Assembly: GCF_905147045.1 (NCBI RefSeq)
Contig: NC_065918.1
Location: 14,632,001-14,696,000 of the forward strand
DNA: 64,000 nucleotides
Origin: Nymphalis io
Lineage: Eukaryota; Arthropoda; Insecta; Lepidoptera; Nymphalidae
Direction: 5' to 3'
Shown here piece by piece: positions 1-10,200 of the stretch (within the stretch, counting starts at the first letter, position 1; every line of letters starts with the position of its first letter). The position numbers and the translations under genes were made by a program. The notes below the pieces were generated by a model. That model was not told the origin of the DNA. It was given only the letters and a program-made list of their open reading frames with translations, and did no database searches.

Positions 1-238
1 GGGCCTTTTTTTGGGCGCATCTGCCATTAAGGAGGGTTTGCCCATACTCGCCGCGCTAGGCAGGCGTGTTAGCGAGTGCAGTAGGGGGGTAAGATGTTTA
101 TGGGGGGGACGTTGCTGCGCATCCCCCTTTTCCCCGTCCCTCAGTCGCCTCTTACGACACCCACGGGATGAGATTGGGGGTACTAAGGGGTACTATTCTA
201 AACCGGTACTCCACGGCACGGCACGGCACTCCCTTACA
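1..238 (+). mobile_element. 3' end of a non-LTR retrotransposon (LINE tail)
   Basis: A GC-rich block at the window edge stands out from the AT-rich surroundings. It carries a 'cgcctcttacgacaccc' block at about 148-164 followed by 'acgggatgagattggggg'. This resembles the 3' untranslated end of LINEs common in Lepidoptera. It finishes in a short tandem repeat of 'cacgg' near 212-228, a typical LINE tail. The element continues to the left beyond the window. A 76-codon open frame crosses it, but its translation does not resemble a protein I know, so I do not call it coding. The clade is not assigned. Confidence 0.6.
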
Positions 239-587
239 TGATCTTTTTCAATTATTCATTTCATAAAGTGCTACTAAATTTAGAGAAAGCATACTGCATA
301 CTGTTATTTTCGCTTTAAATGTATTATTTCGATCGTTCCCTATTTATATAAATTAAATCAGTATTTTAATGCCCAAAAAAATATTTTTGACAGGGATTTG
401 ATTATAAGTCACATTCCATTTTGCGTAGCTATTTCCTAATTAACATAAAATATTCATATACTAATGATCTATTGTCTCGTTATTTAATTCACGTTGCCGT
501 AAATATGACGTTTTAGAGGAATGTTTTGCATTGATCAAATTTAGTGTTGACCACTTCTAGAACCACTTCTACAACTTATTATCCAAA
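239..587. other. AT-rich intergenic sequence, nothing recognised
   Basis: The sequence has no convincing open frame, splice pattern or repeat that I recognise. Confidence 0.5.
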
Positions 588-870
588 GCCGAGAAAGAGC
601 CGGGCCCAATGTTTCGAACATGTCAAACTTGACCGAAAATTGGGTTCAATCCCGGGCTAGCACCACAAAATTTTCATGTGCTTAATTTGAGTTTATAATT
701 CATCTCGTGCTCGGCGGTAAAGGAAAACATTTTGTGGAAACCTACATGTGTTGGACGAAAAATCTGCCTGTATACTCAACTCGCATTGGTGCAGCATAGT
801 TGAAAGAGCTTCATTCTTCTCGAAATGCCAGCCGTTGATTATAAATATGCTGTTTCTTTAAGTATAAAAT
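588..870 (+). mobile_element. Degenerate tRNA-derived SINE (gccgag head family)
   Basis: A decayed tRNA-like head (gccgag..., then a box-B-like 'gggttcaatcccgggc') is followed by the family body. The body includes 'tcatgtgcttaatttgag', 'tataattcatctcgtgctcg' and 'cattttgtggaaacct'. The same blocks appear at 12.6, 28.4 and 52.4 kb and, in reverse, at 29.4 and 49.6 kb. The box A region is badly decayed, so it is unlikely to be transcribed by Pol III. The right boundary is approximate. Confidence 0.75.
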
Positions 871-2094
871 ACATGTTCAATGAGATTACCACTGAATGAC
901 AAACTACTTTATTTAAATATAACACAAGAACTGGTGCTATCGTCCTGGATACCACAAGAAGATGGGCGATTTTGGACAATATGTTTTTCTATTAATATTT
1001 TCTATTATCACGTTTGACTTTTGATTTTGACATTAATATATATATATTTACAAATCATTGTTTAAGCCGATTTGAATGGGAATTCGTGGGATAGTTTCTC
1101 GGATTAAAGCAGAATTTCCTCGTTGAATCAACTTCAGCGAGTAATTCAGTTTCTCTCGACTAAATATCACAGGATCTATTGTCATCAGTGAAAAATAAGA
1201 CGGAGCGCTATATCAAACAACTTACTTTCACGAAAACGTGTCTGTTCGGTACACGATATTGTCTCAAAGTTATTGCGATTTGTGATAAAATTTAACTACA
1301 GATTTATATGAAATAAATACTAACATTTATTAGTTATATTAGCTATAATTTTTGTTATAATAAGTGATAGATTAAATTTGTTAAACTTTCCAAGTTAATC
1401 AGAACAAAACTATTATTATAAATTAAAAATTATAATAATAGCTTTCTATAATTATTATTATATTTATATATTAGATATAAATAATTTATAAGACAATATA
1501 AACATTGCTATTTTGTTTCACCTCAAAATTGTATTCATATTTGTTAGAGAGATCGAAAGAGTAACACTTTAAAAGGGTCGGTCAGATATAGCTGAATATT
1601 GAGGGATGCAATAACGTGACTCGACTTGAAATGAAAATTATCAGATATTTGTAAATTTGCCACGGTCAACACAAAAGTAGAAAGATATTAACATTACGAA
1701 ATTTGGATTCAAACTAGTGTCTGTTTAGTGCTTGTTTCCTGTTCTTGGTGGCAAAAGACTCAATGGGCTGACACTATTTTCCTGGGCTTAGTGACGGGAC
1801 CTATTCTGAAAACATGCGGTAACACATCAGCTACATCTCATATCAGGAAAACAACGTTAAAAGTCAAAACTGCCGCAAATATTGCTAAAGCGAAATAATA
1901 GCATTAATATCTAATTCCATTATGAAGGTTTGCAGTTGAAGCACTTATATCTCGAAGTAAAAAAACGCCCAGATAATTAGAATTGTGATTCAATGCAGAT
2001 CTGCCGCTGGTATTCTTACTGTTCCAAGCAGGTATGATTTGAATTTTAAATATTAATAATATTTAAAGTTCAATTTTTTAATTGTTTTTTTTAA
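871..2094. other. AT-rich intergenic sequence
   Basis: I found no gene or recognised repeat here. A short block 'atatcaggaaaacaa' near 1839 recurs near 31446, which may mark an unidentified dispersed repeat. Confidence 0.45.
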
Positions 2095-2097
2095 ATT

Positions 2098-2285
2098 GAT
2101 GGTGGTAAGGACGTTGGTCTTGCATATGACTCACTCCAGTTCAGTTGGATTACCTTCCATTTGTACCATGAAAGTGAGAGAATAGAGAGTGAACTTCTGT
2201 TTGCACACTAAATTGTCTCCTGCGTAGATGGCGAGCTTATCTAGATAAAAATGGCTCTGACTGAAATCAGTCAGCGGCATTCCTT
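2098..2285 (+). mobile_element. Internally deleted tRNA-derived SINE (tggtctagtggc family)
   Basis: The body matches the second SINE family in order: 'gagaatagagagtg', then a 'tgtttgcacac' block, then 'tcctgcgtag' and a terminal 'ctgactgaaatcag'. The corresponding segments of the fuller copies at 20.1 kb (same strand) and 32.7 kb (opposite strand) are recognisably the same. The tRNA-like head is reduced to 'aggacgttggtcttg', and much of the central region is missing. Confidence 0.6.
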
Positions 2286-3079
2286 ATCACCAATACTGAG
2301 AAAATTATCAAAAGTAGTCATCATTTCTATGTTATACCCCTGTGTTCCTAACTAGCCTAAACTACATCTAACCTAATAACTTAACTTAATATTCATAGAG
2401 TTAAAATGTTACGATATGTACAGTACCTATTTTTAAATTTTAAATGTACATATTTGTATGTATTTAATTAAAAAAACTGTAATAATAAAGAAAAATTTTT
2501 GTTCAAGAACAACAATTTGGCTGTAATGGTTTTATGTGTAATATTCACTAATATATACATTTTTATTTACGTTTTCTGTAAATAAAAATGAATACGTATA
2601 TTTATTTTTACCTATAGTAATTTAATACCCATGTAAAAATATATGACTGTATTTTGAATAAAGCTAGGTTTCCTCCAATAAATAAAATAACGACTATAAA
2701 ATTGTTATAGCTATTGCATAAATCACTAAGATGTATTTCACTCTAACTTTTTAAATATATTTATTTCATATTAAAAAAATGACTTTTCCTTTAAGTTTCT
2801 CATAAAAGGGATTTGTCAGGAACTATAATGTCTTACTTAAATTGTAACATCTAATAAACTTTGTATTTCCTTTGCTGTATAGAAAATGATTGGTGTTATT
2901 ATTATTATTATTAACATAAAAAAAATACTTATTGGAAACAAAAGAATTTTTACAAAAACGGATATTTGAAAATGCTTGTGTTGTTAATACGAATGAGTGA
3001 AAAGGTTCCTACTTTGAATATAACATCATATAATTGACTTTTCTTTTGTCTTTGATTTATACGAGATATTATCCATACA
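2286..3079. other. AT-rich intergenic sequence with a short ATT microsatellite
   Basis: I saw no gene. An ATT trinucleotide run lies at about 2895-2913. The rest is low-complexity AT-rich sequence. Confidence 0.5.
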
Positions 3080-3400
3080 AATAAATAAAATTGAAGTGTC
3101 TGTCTGTGGTTTCAAAATAACTTTTAAAGTTAATATTGCTATTTGCACGATACCAAATAAAACAATACTTTTTTTATTATAGTCTGCCTGTCTGTTTGTC
3201 CGGACTAATCTTTGAAATGGCTATAAATTACAAATTGAAAAACTGAATTATTATAAGATGCATTTCAAGATTCCGTTTAGTTTTCATTTAATCAAAATCG
3301 GTTGGATTCATCAAAAAAGTACGATTTTTGTCATTATAATGTTGTTGTTGTATATTGCGGCCACTAGATGGCGTTTGTTCAGACGACCTTCAGCCTAACA
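3080..3400 (+). repeat. Dispersed repeat, probably a non-autonomous DNA element
   Basis: The segment starts with 'aaataaaattgaagtgtctg' and continues with 'tctgtggtttcaaaataac'. A diverged version of the same start occurs at about 11985 ('aataaaattcaagtatcta', 'ctgtgatttctaaataac'). Its right part holds 'gcctgtctgtttgtccgg' and ends near 'ggccactagatggcg'. These motifs feel familiar from lepidopteran Helitron-like elements, but no termini are clear, so the class is a guess. Confidence 0.45.
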
Positions 3401-3849
3401 TATGTTTGTTTTCGTATTGTGTGTTTTCGTTTTAATATTTGATTGTTGTCGTTTTGTCTGATTGTTTTGAGTTTTTTTTATTAATATCATTTTTGCATTA
3501 ATAATACTAAATACTTGCAAACTAAAACAACAAGTTTTAATTTGCAATTATTACCTCCTCTGGAATTTTTCTTCTTTATTTATATTTTATTTTATAGACT
3601 ATTTATTATTTTATATATACTTTTTACTTTTAAGATTACCTATTCCTTTAAATTTGTTAGATTTAATAAAATAATTATATTAAAAGAGTTGTTATATTTT
3701 ACTATATATTTTTAGTACACCTTTTATTTTATCATTAGTCAGTAGGTTATCTTTTAGTTTTGAGTTTTCATTCATAGTTAGCTTGTATTCATAATAGATT
3801 TTATGAAAGTTTAAATTAAATTGTTAAATTTTATCTTTATTTATAGATT
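3401..3849. other. AT-rich intergenic sequence
   Basis: Very T-rich sequence. An open frame at 3515-3715 is low-complexity (F, I, L and Y) and reflects base composition rather than a gene. Confidence 0.5.
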
Positions 3850-4223
3850 AATTAGATAAGAAGGGTTGTAATTTTTCTAGTACTTGCTGCTGCTTTACCT
3901 ATGGGCAGTGGGAGGGTATGTGGGGCTCGCCGGTGACCAAGGCGCTGAGTAAGAGAGAGAAAACCAGCGGTACCCTTTCCGTCTTGACGAGGAGCGCCAC
4001 AGCATCGCTTTAGCATGCTACCGTGAAAATACTACTACACCTAATTTAGTAAGTAAGGAAGCATTAAAATCACACATGTCATAAATACGAAATGTTATGT
4101 TTGTTGTGAATATTTACTACTTCTTTAAGCTTTATCACAGCTAAAATACGACATTTGGCCTTTTTATACCGTTTAACTGGATTTTCGATTATGACGCGGG
4201 TGAAGCCGTGGGTGAATCGCTAG
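3850..4223 (+). mobile_element. Helitron-like non-autonomous element with a nested LINE fragment
   Basis: The right end reads 'tgacgcgggtgaagccgtgg' and then 'gtgaatcgCTAG|T', the CTRR terminus and T target expected for Helitron-type insertions. A sister copy at 30590-30925 shares the left block ('aagggttgta...tttctag', 'ctatgggca') and the right block ('gaatatttactacttcttta', 'ccgtttaact'). Between these blocks, this copy carries an inserted R1-like LINE tail at 3910-4000. The left boundary is approximate. Confidence 0.55.
3910..4000 (-). mobile_element. R1-like LINE 3' tail fragment nested in the Helitron-like element
   Basis: On the reverse strand this is the same tail as at about 61650-61745 (+). 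Shared blocks in order are 'gacggaaagggtaccgctgg', a variable spacer, and 'ggcgagcc..acatacc'. The sister Helitron-like copy at 30.6 kb lacks the segment, so it is a later insertion. It is non-coding and severely 5' truncated. Confidence 0.7.
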
Positions 4224-4225
4224 TA

Positions 4226-4516
4226 TTTTTTTTTTATTGAATAGAAAGGCGGACGAGCATATGGGCCACCTGATGGTAAGTGGTCACCAAACGCCCTTTG
4301 ATATTGGCATGTTGGATGTCAACCATCGCTTACATAGCCAATGCGCCACCAACCTTGGGAACTAAGATTTTATGTCCCTTGTGCCTGTAATTACAATGGC
4401 TTACTCACCCTTCAAACCGGAACACAACAATATCAAGTACTGCTGTTTTGCGGAAGAATATCTGATGAGTGGGTGGTACCTACCCAGACGAGCTTGCACA
4501 AAGCCCTACTACCAGT
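4226..4516 (-). mobile_element. Family A SINE-like element, near full length
   Basis: Read on the minus strand it starts at a 'ctggtagtagggctttgtgc' head. It passes 'tggtaccacccactcatcag' and 'gtgttccggtttgaagggtg', and ends in 'cctattca' plus an A-rich tail (T-run at 4226-4235). It is very similar to copies at 8636-8921 and 46039-46336. It begins two bases after the CTAG|T end of the neighbouring Helitron-like element. An 81-codon open frame across it is a by-product of the repeat. A Pol III box A/B pair is not obvious, so whether it is a SINE or the end of another element remains open. Confidence 0.8.
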
Positions 4517-5751
4517 AGTAAATAAAATAATAAAAATAGGAAAAGAATTTTTATTATTAAAAGGATATTTTAAGGAGTACATTTGAAGAAAAAAAATAAC
4601 ACTCTAAAAAAGCTCTTTTTATTATATTCCTGTTAATTATGGAAAAAGAAATAAATCGACTCTTATAAACATTTAAAACGGACAGCTGTATAATAGCTTA
4701 TTAATACTTAAATTATTGTAACTTTTCTTAGAAATATTTCTTTAATAGGATATTTAGCAACGATTTATGGTTATTACTGAAAGAAATAAGTATTTTATTG
4801 TTATTATAAAGAAGTAATTATTTAACTTTCACTTGCCTCAGTCAAATTTCCAGTGTTTTCAAATATGAAACAATGATATATTAGATTTTCAAATATTATA
4901 TTATAAAATGCTTTACGATTTTGTAGCATGAATATAGTATCTAATGTACTGATGAGCCATAATCAATTGTGTGACTGGTTCTCATCTACTTTGATCTTAT
5001 ATACTCGTGACATTTAGTGATTCTCTTTTATTGAGATATTATACATTCAAGCGTTTTGCTGTTCTAGTTTACTTTTATTTATGTACAATCAATTGTGGTT
5101 CTCATTAGATGTAATCTTCTATGTTTTGTGGTTCACATCTTCCGTGATCTTTGACATTTTAATGATGATAAATAATTAATAAGCATATGTATAATAATTA
5201 GTGCATTTTTTTACAGTTAGTTATTTTAGTATATATATAATACAATGATTACGACCACTATACCTTGCCTCTAATTTAAATTATATTTGTTTATTATATT
5301 TAATTTATTGATATATATTTTAAGGTAAGGTTATATTTATTTAAAAATATCGTATATTTTTTTGCTACTTGAATTCAGATGTAGCACTGAATTAACAATC
5401 TATAAGACAATTTTAAGTTACCGAGCACGTTATAATCGATTAAAATAACACGAATTAACCATACATACCAGGGTACTAAGACGGAACCAAGCACATGTGA
5501 CTCAAATCTCAGTGTTTAAATGTGATAATGAAGTGGCGAAAGGCAAAGTGGCTACAAGCTCCTGAGATGCCGCGCATGACGTTGAATAAGTAATGAATAA
5601 TGGTACAAGTACGCCATGAAGCTGATGCGAAAGCGGACGCGATTTCATTCTCACATTAATGAAGGAAGGAAATATTCTTCTTTGAGTAAAGTAATAGTAT
5701 ATGATCACATACAAACATATTCTTATGGTGAACATATAGTAAAATACTATA
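4517..5751. other. AT-rich intergenic sequence
   Basis: I found no gene or recognised repeat. The composition is strongly AT with short T and A runs. Confidence 0.5.
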
Positions 5752-5880
5752 TTTTTTTTATAAAATAGTTCGGCGGACTGGCAAATCGGCCACCTGGTGG
5801 TAAGTGGTCACCATCGCCCAAAGACAGAGAAATATTAATTGCACTGTGAGAAATATTAATCTTTCCGTACACCACCAAGG
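5752..5880 (-). mobile_element. Family A fragment, left arm of an inverted pair
   Basis: On the minus strand this holds the tail half of family A ('gtgaccacttaccaccaggt', 'ggccgatttgcc', then an A-rich tail). It lies head-to-head with the + strand copy that starts near 5897, producing an inverted arrangement. Confidence 0.65.
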
Positions 5881-5896
5881 GGCCTCAGCCTCAACA

Positions 5897-6133
5897 ACTG
5901 GTGGTAGAGCTTTGTGCAAGCTCGTCTGAGTAGGTACCACCCACTCATCAGTTATTCTACCGCTAAACAGAATTACTTGGTATTGTTGTGTTCCGGTTTG
6001 AAGGGTGAGTGAGCCAGTGTAATTTCAGGCACAAGGGACATAACATCTTAGTTAGCGATGGTTAACATTTCTTACAAAGCCAATGTCTATGGGCGTTGGC
6101 TCGATCGCCTTCCTATTCTATATAAAAAAAAAA
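5897..6133 (+). mobile_element. Family A copy, right arm of an inverted pair
   Basis: It has the head 'ctggtggtagagctttgtgc', then 'gtaccacccactcatcag', 'gtgttccggtttgaagggtg' and 'aggcacaagggacataacat'. It ends at 'ccttcctattctatataaaa'. Compared with full copies it lacks the 'cccaaggttggtggcgcatt' stretch and part of the tail half. Confidence 0.8.
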
Positions 6134-6135
6134 CT

Positions 6136-6255
6136 TTGGGAACTAAAATTAACATATTAGTTCCTTTACATGTTTTTGTCTGTGTGCACAGGAACATTCC
6201 AGATAAATGGGCTATACACACCCACATGGGCTTGCAAAGAGTACTACCGCTAAGT
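6136..6255 (-). mobile_element. Diverged family A head fragment
   Basis: The blocks 'tgggaactaaaattaac', 'gataaatgggct' and 'catgggcttgcaaagagta' correspond to the reverse of the family A head half. It is tail-truncated and considerably diverged, so it is an old copy abutting the younger one at 5897-6133. Confidence 0.5.
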
Positions 6256-6324
6256 AAGTTATCTTGTTAGATATATATGAACTCCATTACATTGTATGAT
6301 AAATTATTTTATTATAATATTAAC

Positions 6325-6393
6325 ATCGCCACTGACTGGGCTCTAGTGACCACTTATCGTCAAGTGGCCGATTTAGCAGTCCACTAGCGGTGC
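6325..6393 (+). mobile_element. Family A tail-half fragment
   Basis: 'gtgaccacttatcgtcaagt' followed by 'ggccgatttagcagtccac' matches the tail half of family A. It may be the other arm of the inverted pair begun at 6136. Confidence 0.5.
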
Positions 6394-7289
6394 CGTAGCG
6401 TTAAAATTTCAATTAATACAATTTATAAATCATTCATTTAAGGGTCATCGTAATTCATCAAAATTATGTTCAACTAAAATTTCATTTACATTTAAAATGA
6501 ACTCAAAATGATCCTTACAAGTTTAAAAAACATTTTAAATTTTTTATACCTCTAAATAATAAAAGCTAAATGTAATCGCCTCTTTCGTGACCCAACCTAA
6601 GGCTCACGTCAAAGTTTAAACGAAACAAACTTTGTATTGCGTGTAAATAAAAAGAAAATTAGCCAAGAGACAGTTTAGTGTAGGTACGTGGGAAATTTAT
6701 GGCACTTCAACTATAATATTTAAACATATAGTGTAAAATTAATTTTACTAAGAATTAAGCAAATTAAATGCGAAAGCCAATGAACCCACAGTTGAGCTAG
6801 GGCTCCCAATTCATTTGAGACGAAGATTTGCAGCTTATTCGCGATGCAATGCAGGCCATTATCAAAGTATAAACACAAATTAAGCGTATGGTAAAATAAA
6901 TGTTGCTTGCCCGAATTTGAATCCACTTCAGCTAATATTCACATAGTTATCAATATTATCATGTCTCAAAAAAGTAATGCAACTTTACACTTCAGTAGAT
7001 GAAAGAGGCACTGCCAATAAAATAGACCTCTATATCCGAGGGAATAACAGGCAAATAATAAAAATTTTATGTATTTTTATTATTTGCCTGTTATGTTCAT
7101 GCATTACAAAGAACAAACTAAACCAAAGTAATTAATTTATAAATATATTTATCACTCGCTTAAATTATTTATTAACTCTCAAAACGAAATGTAAAAACAA
7201 CATTGAGCTATCAACATTTAAACAAAAATACACAATAATCGTAGCTTTTAGAAGAACGGTACAATGCTAACCAGCGTTCAGTGTAACAT
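6394..7289. other. AT-rich intergenic sequence containing a hairpin
   Basis: Apart from the hairpin at 7044-7094, I recognise nothing in this stretch. Confidence 0.45.
7044..7094. repeat. Perfect 21-bp inverted repeat with a 9-nt loop
   Basis: The arm 7044-7064 ('ataacaggcaaataataaaa' plus a) is the exact reverse complement of 7074-7094. The loop is 7065-7073. Its function is unknown. It could be a transcribed hairpin, a small MITE remnant or a template-switch product. Confidence 0.85.
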
Positions 7290-7720
7290 CATTATCATTT
7301 AACAAGGGTAGGCTATACGGGGCGACTCACCATCTCGACAAAGACGGTTCATCGGAAAATTCTGCCTTTACAAAAGTTATCACCGGCTCTCTAGAGCCAG
7401 CGACGTCCCAGCGCCTTATACGGAAACGAACGTAATAACGTCTTTACCAAAGCTTACCGCCACATCGTCCTGGCTATTTTATACCGAATAAAATCTAAGC
7501 CTACGATCAGAATTGGTCCCGATGGAGGCTGTAAGTTATCCAAAAATCCGAGGTGATTTAATGTGGCGAGGAAGGTTTTAAAAGATCTCACTGAACGTAG
7601 CTACCAAATGGTACTCTAGAGGATATCTCTTTATTCCTTTTAATGCGACTTCCGAATTAGATTAGGCGCGAAGATACGGAAACGTGTTATAATAAAGTTG
7701 GATTGGTTCCCCATTCCATT
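7290..7720. other. Higher-complexity single-copy island
   Basis: The sequence is visibly less AT-rich and free of recognised repeats. It includes 'tctagagccagcgacgtccc' near 7391. I found no sustained open frame. It could be a conserved non-coding or regulatory segment upstream of GluRI, or simply older unique DNA. Confidence 0.3.
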
Positions 7721-8635
7721 TGATGTTATACAATTCTTTGCGTTTTTTAGGCGACTTTACACGAGTCATTCAAAAGGTTGTGAATTTTCAATGCGCATTA
7801 AAATGTAACAAAACGCTGTTTCGATGGCAATAGCCCGCCCATTCATTTCGGGTATTAAAGAAATTTCATGTGAAATAATTTTGAATACACTCGAAAATGA
7901 ATATTGATGGCAATTATTGCTGAATAAATGTTTCTCTACAGGCTTAATAAAGCTTTTTGTCCATATTTACGGATAACGAAAATTTTTCTACTTGACAATA
8001 TATTTATTGAAATTTAATTTTATGTTCAAATATTGCAACAACACTGACTAACATTTTGCTGTATAATATCGGCATATTCAATAACACTAAGGCAATAAAT
8101 TAAGGGAATATAATCATAATATAATTATGATTCGTACTTGTAATTTATATACATAATATGATACATTTTATTGATGACAATATAAATATATTGAGCAGAA
8201 ACAATTCAACTGCATGGAATGTATACTTTAATATCTCACTTGTTTCTTGAATATTATAATTCATTAATAGAAATGATTTGTTTGCATGATTTACTGATAA
8301 AACATTTGAAATATCCAAATATTATTATATATTCAAAAAGAGCGAAGTTTAAAATTAAAAAAATTTAAATATAGAATGTAAGTTATATTTTTTTATTATT
8401 CAGCGAAATACACTTTCGTATTTTAAATGGCTAAGACCGTAAAGCTACCAACAAGTCTCTTTACGACGGCACTCATCGTAACTGAATGATTGCGCTCTGA
8501 GTAAGCTGTGAAATACAATAAGTTGAAAAAGGAACGTGTCACGAATGACGTGTGTATTACAGGGGAATACGTGTCGTGAAGATTGATATTGAATTATGAT
8601 TAAGGTGAGCTGAAACCTTGCTATTACTTGATTGT
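7721..8635. other. AT-rich intergenic sequence
   Basis: I recognise no gene or repeat here. Confidence 0.5.
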
Positions 8636-8921
8636 AGGCCATTGTGCAAGCCCGTCTTAGGTAGGTACCACCCACTCATCAGATATTCTACCGCAAAACA
8701 GCAATACTTGATATTGTTGTGTTCCGGTTTGAAGGGTGAATGAGCCAGTGTAATTACAGGCACAAGGGACATAAAATCTTAGTTCCCAAGGTTGGTGGCG
8801 CATTGGCTATAAGCGATGGTTGACATTTCTTACAATGCCAATGTCTAAGGGCGTTTGGTGACCACTTACCATCAGGTGGCCCATATGCTCGTCCACCTTC
8901 CTATTCTATATAAAAAAAAAC
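8636..8921 (+). mobile_element. Family A SINE-like element, near full length
   Basis: The head 'aggccattgtgcaagcccg' is followed by all family blocks in order: 'taccacccactcatcagata', 'gtgttccggtttgaagggtg', 'ttcccaaggttggtggcgc' and 'gaccacttaccatcaggtgg'. It ends in 'cctattctatataaaa' with an A-run at about 8912-8920. It is very close to the copies at 4226-4516 and 46039-46336, so it is fairly young. Confidence 0.85.
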
Positions 8922-9105
8922 CAAGTCGTATATATTCTACCACCAAATTATTGTGTTACGTTTGGAAAGATAAATAAGTCACTGAAACTTCAGGTAGTAG
9001 GGAAGTAACATTTTAGTTAGAAAAGTTTAATATTTCTTACGGCGCCAATATCAACGGGCGGTGGTAGATTACTATCAGGTGGCCGTTTTGCTTCCCATTA
9101 AAAAA
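8922..9105 (+). mobile_element. Older, diverged family A copy in tandem with the preceding one
   Basis: It starts directly after the previous copy's A-tail with 'tcgtatatattctaccacca'. It keeps 'attgtgttacgtttggaaag', 'aacattttagtta', 'atttcttacggcgccaat' and 'ctatcaggtggccg'. The divergence shows an older insertion. The younger copy probably inserted into or beside it, removing its head. Confidence 0.65.
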
Positions 9106-9769
9106 AACAGACATAATCCATTTTAATATGATACAGTGATTCTTTTTACAGGTTTTCTTACGAACTTCCAAACTAATCGTTCCACACAACACTTAAAAAA
9201 ATTAAACCGTATATACAAAATACAAAACTGATCTCTTCGGTGCGATGCACGTTTTATATTCACTGGACAATCATGTCATATGACTATAACTTTATTAAAA
9301 TTAAAAAAAAATATTTTTACCATAAATAAATTTTGTTTATATAATAATAATTGTTGTAATATTGATTAACACAGATGTTCTTTGAAAAATAAGAGTCATT
9401 CCGATTAGTTTAAATAGTTACTTTGAAAAAATGATAATGCGAAAATACTAAAATCATAAGCAATTTCTAAAATGCTAACTTACATTCTTTGAGGCTATAC
9501 AAATATGTAAACGAAAAATTGTAAAGATAAGTTCGAAATAGTTCACTTTCATACCTATAAAATAGGAATGTGAAATATCGCAATTTTTCCCGTCCGACAT
9601 TTTTATGCTATAGCATAGACGTATATTAAAAGAACATACAAAGAATACATCGTTCCCTATCCCATAAAAATAAATAAGATCTCTTCCCGCCCGTCTCGAT
9701 ATTTTATTCAAACACAAACTTTGAAGTAACTATTAAAGTCGTGATATTGCCACTGGAATCAATCTTAAA
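9106..9769. other. AT-rich intergenic sequence
   Basis: I recognise nothing here. An open frame at 9475-9717 (minus) lacks similarity to any protein I know. Confidence 0.45.
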
Positions 9770-10200
9770 GTGTAACTTTTCCTGACGGAGGTAGTCGCCT
9801 AGTCGTTGGCACAAATAATGGGGAGTCGGAATGTCTAATGAACTTCTGCACCTCCTCGCTATATTCGAAAAGGTTTACAATCCATAGAATTTAAAGCGCT
9901 GTACGCTGCAATACGTTCGAATATTGTCACGTTTGACTCAAACGTGCTGACTAGTGACGCGATGAGTTTCTTCTTAACGCTACATAATCCTAAAGCTCGT
10001 TGCTAAACGTGACGTAACAATAGTGACAAGACTAACCCAGATTTGATCAGCGCTTCCTCGTGCTATGCGTGGTGGAATGTAAGAACTATTTCTACATCTG
10101 AAATAATTTAAGTGAGTCGTGGTCCGCGACGGTTTCTCTCGCTCAATTAAGTGTTTCGGCTTTCATTGCTGGAAACTTGAAATCACTTTTGAATTCGCCT
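9770..10200. other. Higher-complexity single-copy island
   Basis: It has a more balanced base composition than its flanks, with 'cctgacggaggtagtcgcct' near 9780 and 'agtgagtcgtggtccgcgac' near 10111. There is no long open frame and no repeat that I recognise. It is a candidate conserved non-coding element in the GluRI 5' flank, by composition only. Confidence 0.3.

Noticed and set aside
11..241. A 76-codon frame at the left edge
   Set aside because: It lies in a LINE 3' tail and has no recognisable domain.
4341..4586. An 81-codon open frame with a near-identical partner at 46023-46214 (minus)
   Set aside because: Both are translations of family A repeat copies. Their similarity reflects the repeat, not a conserved protein.
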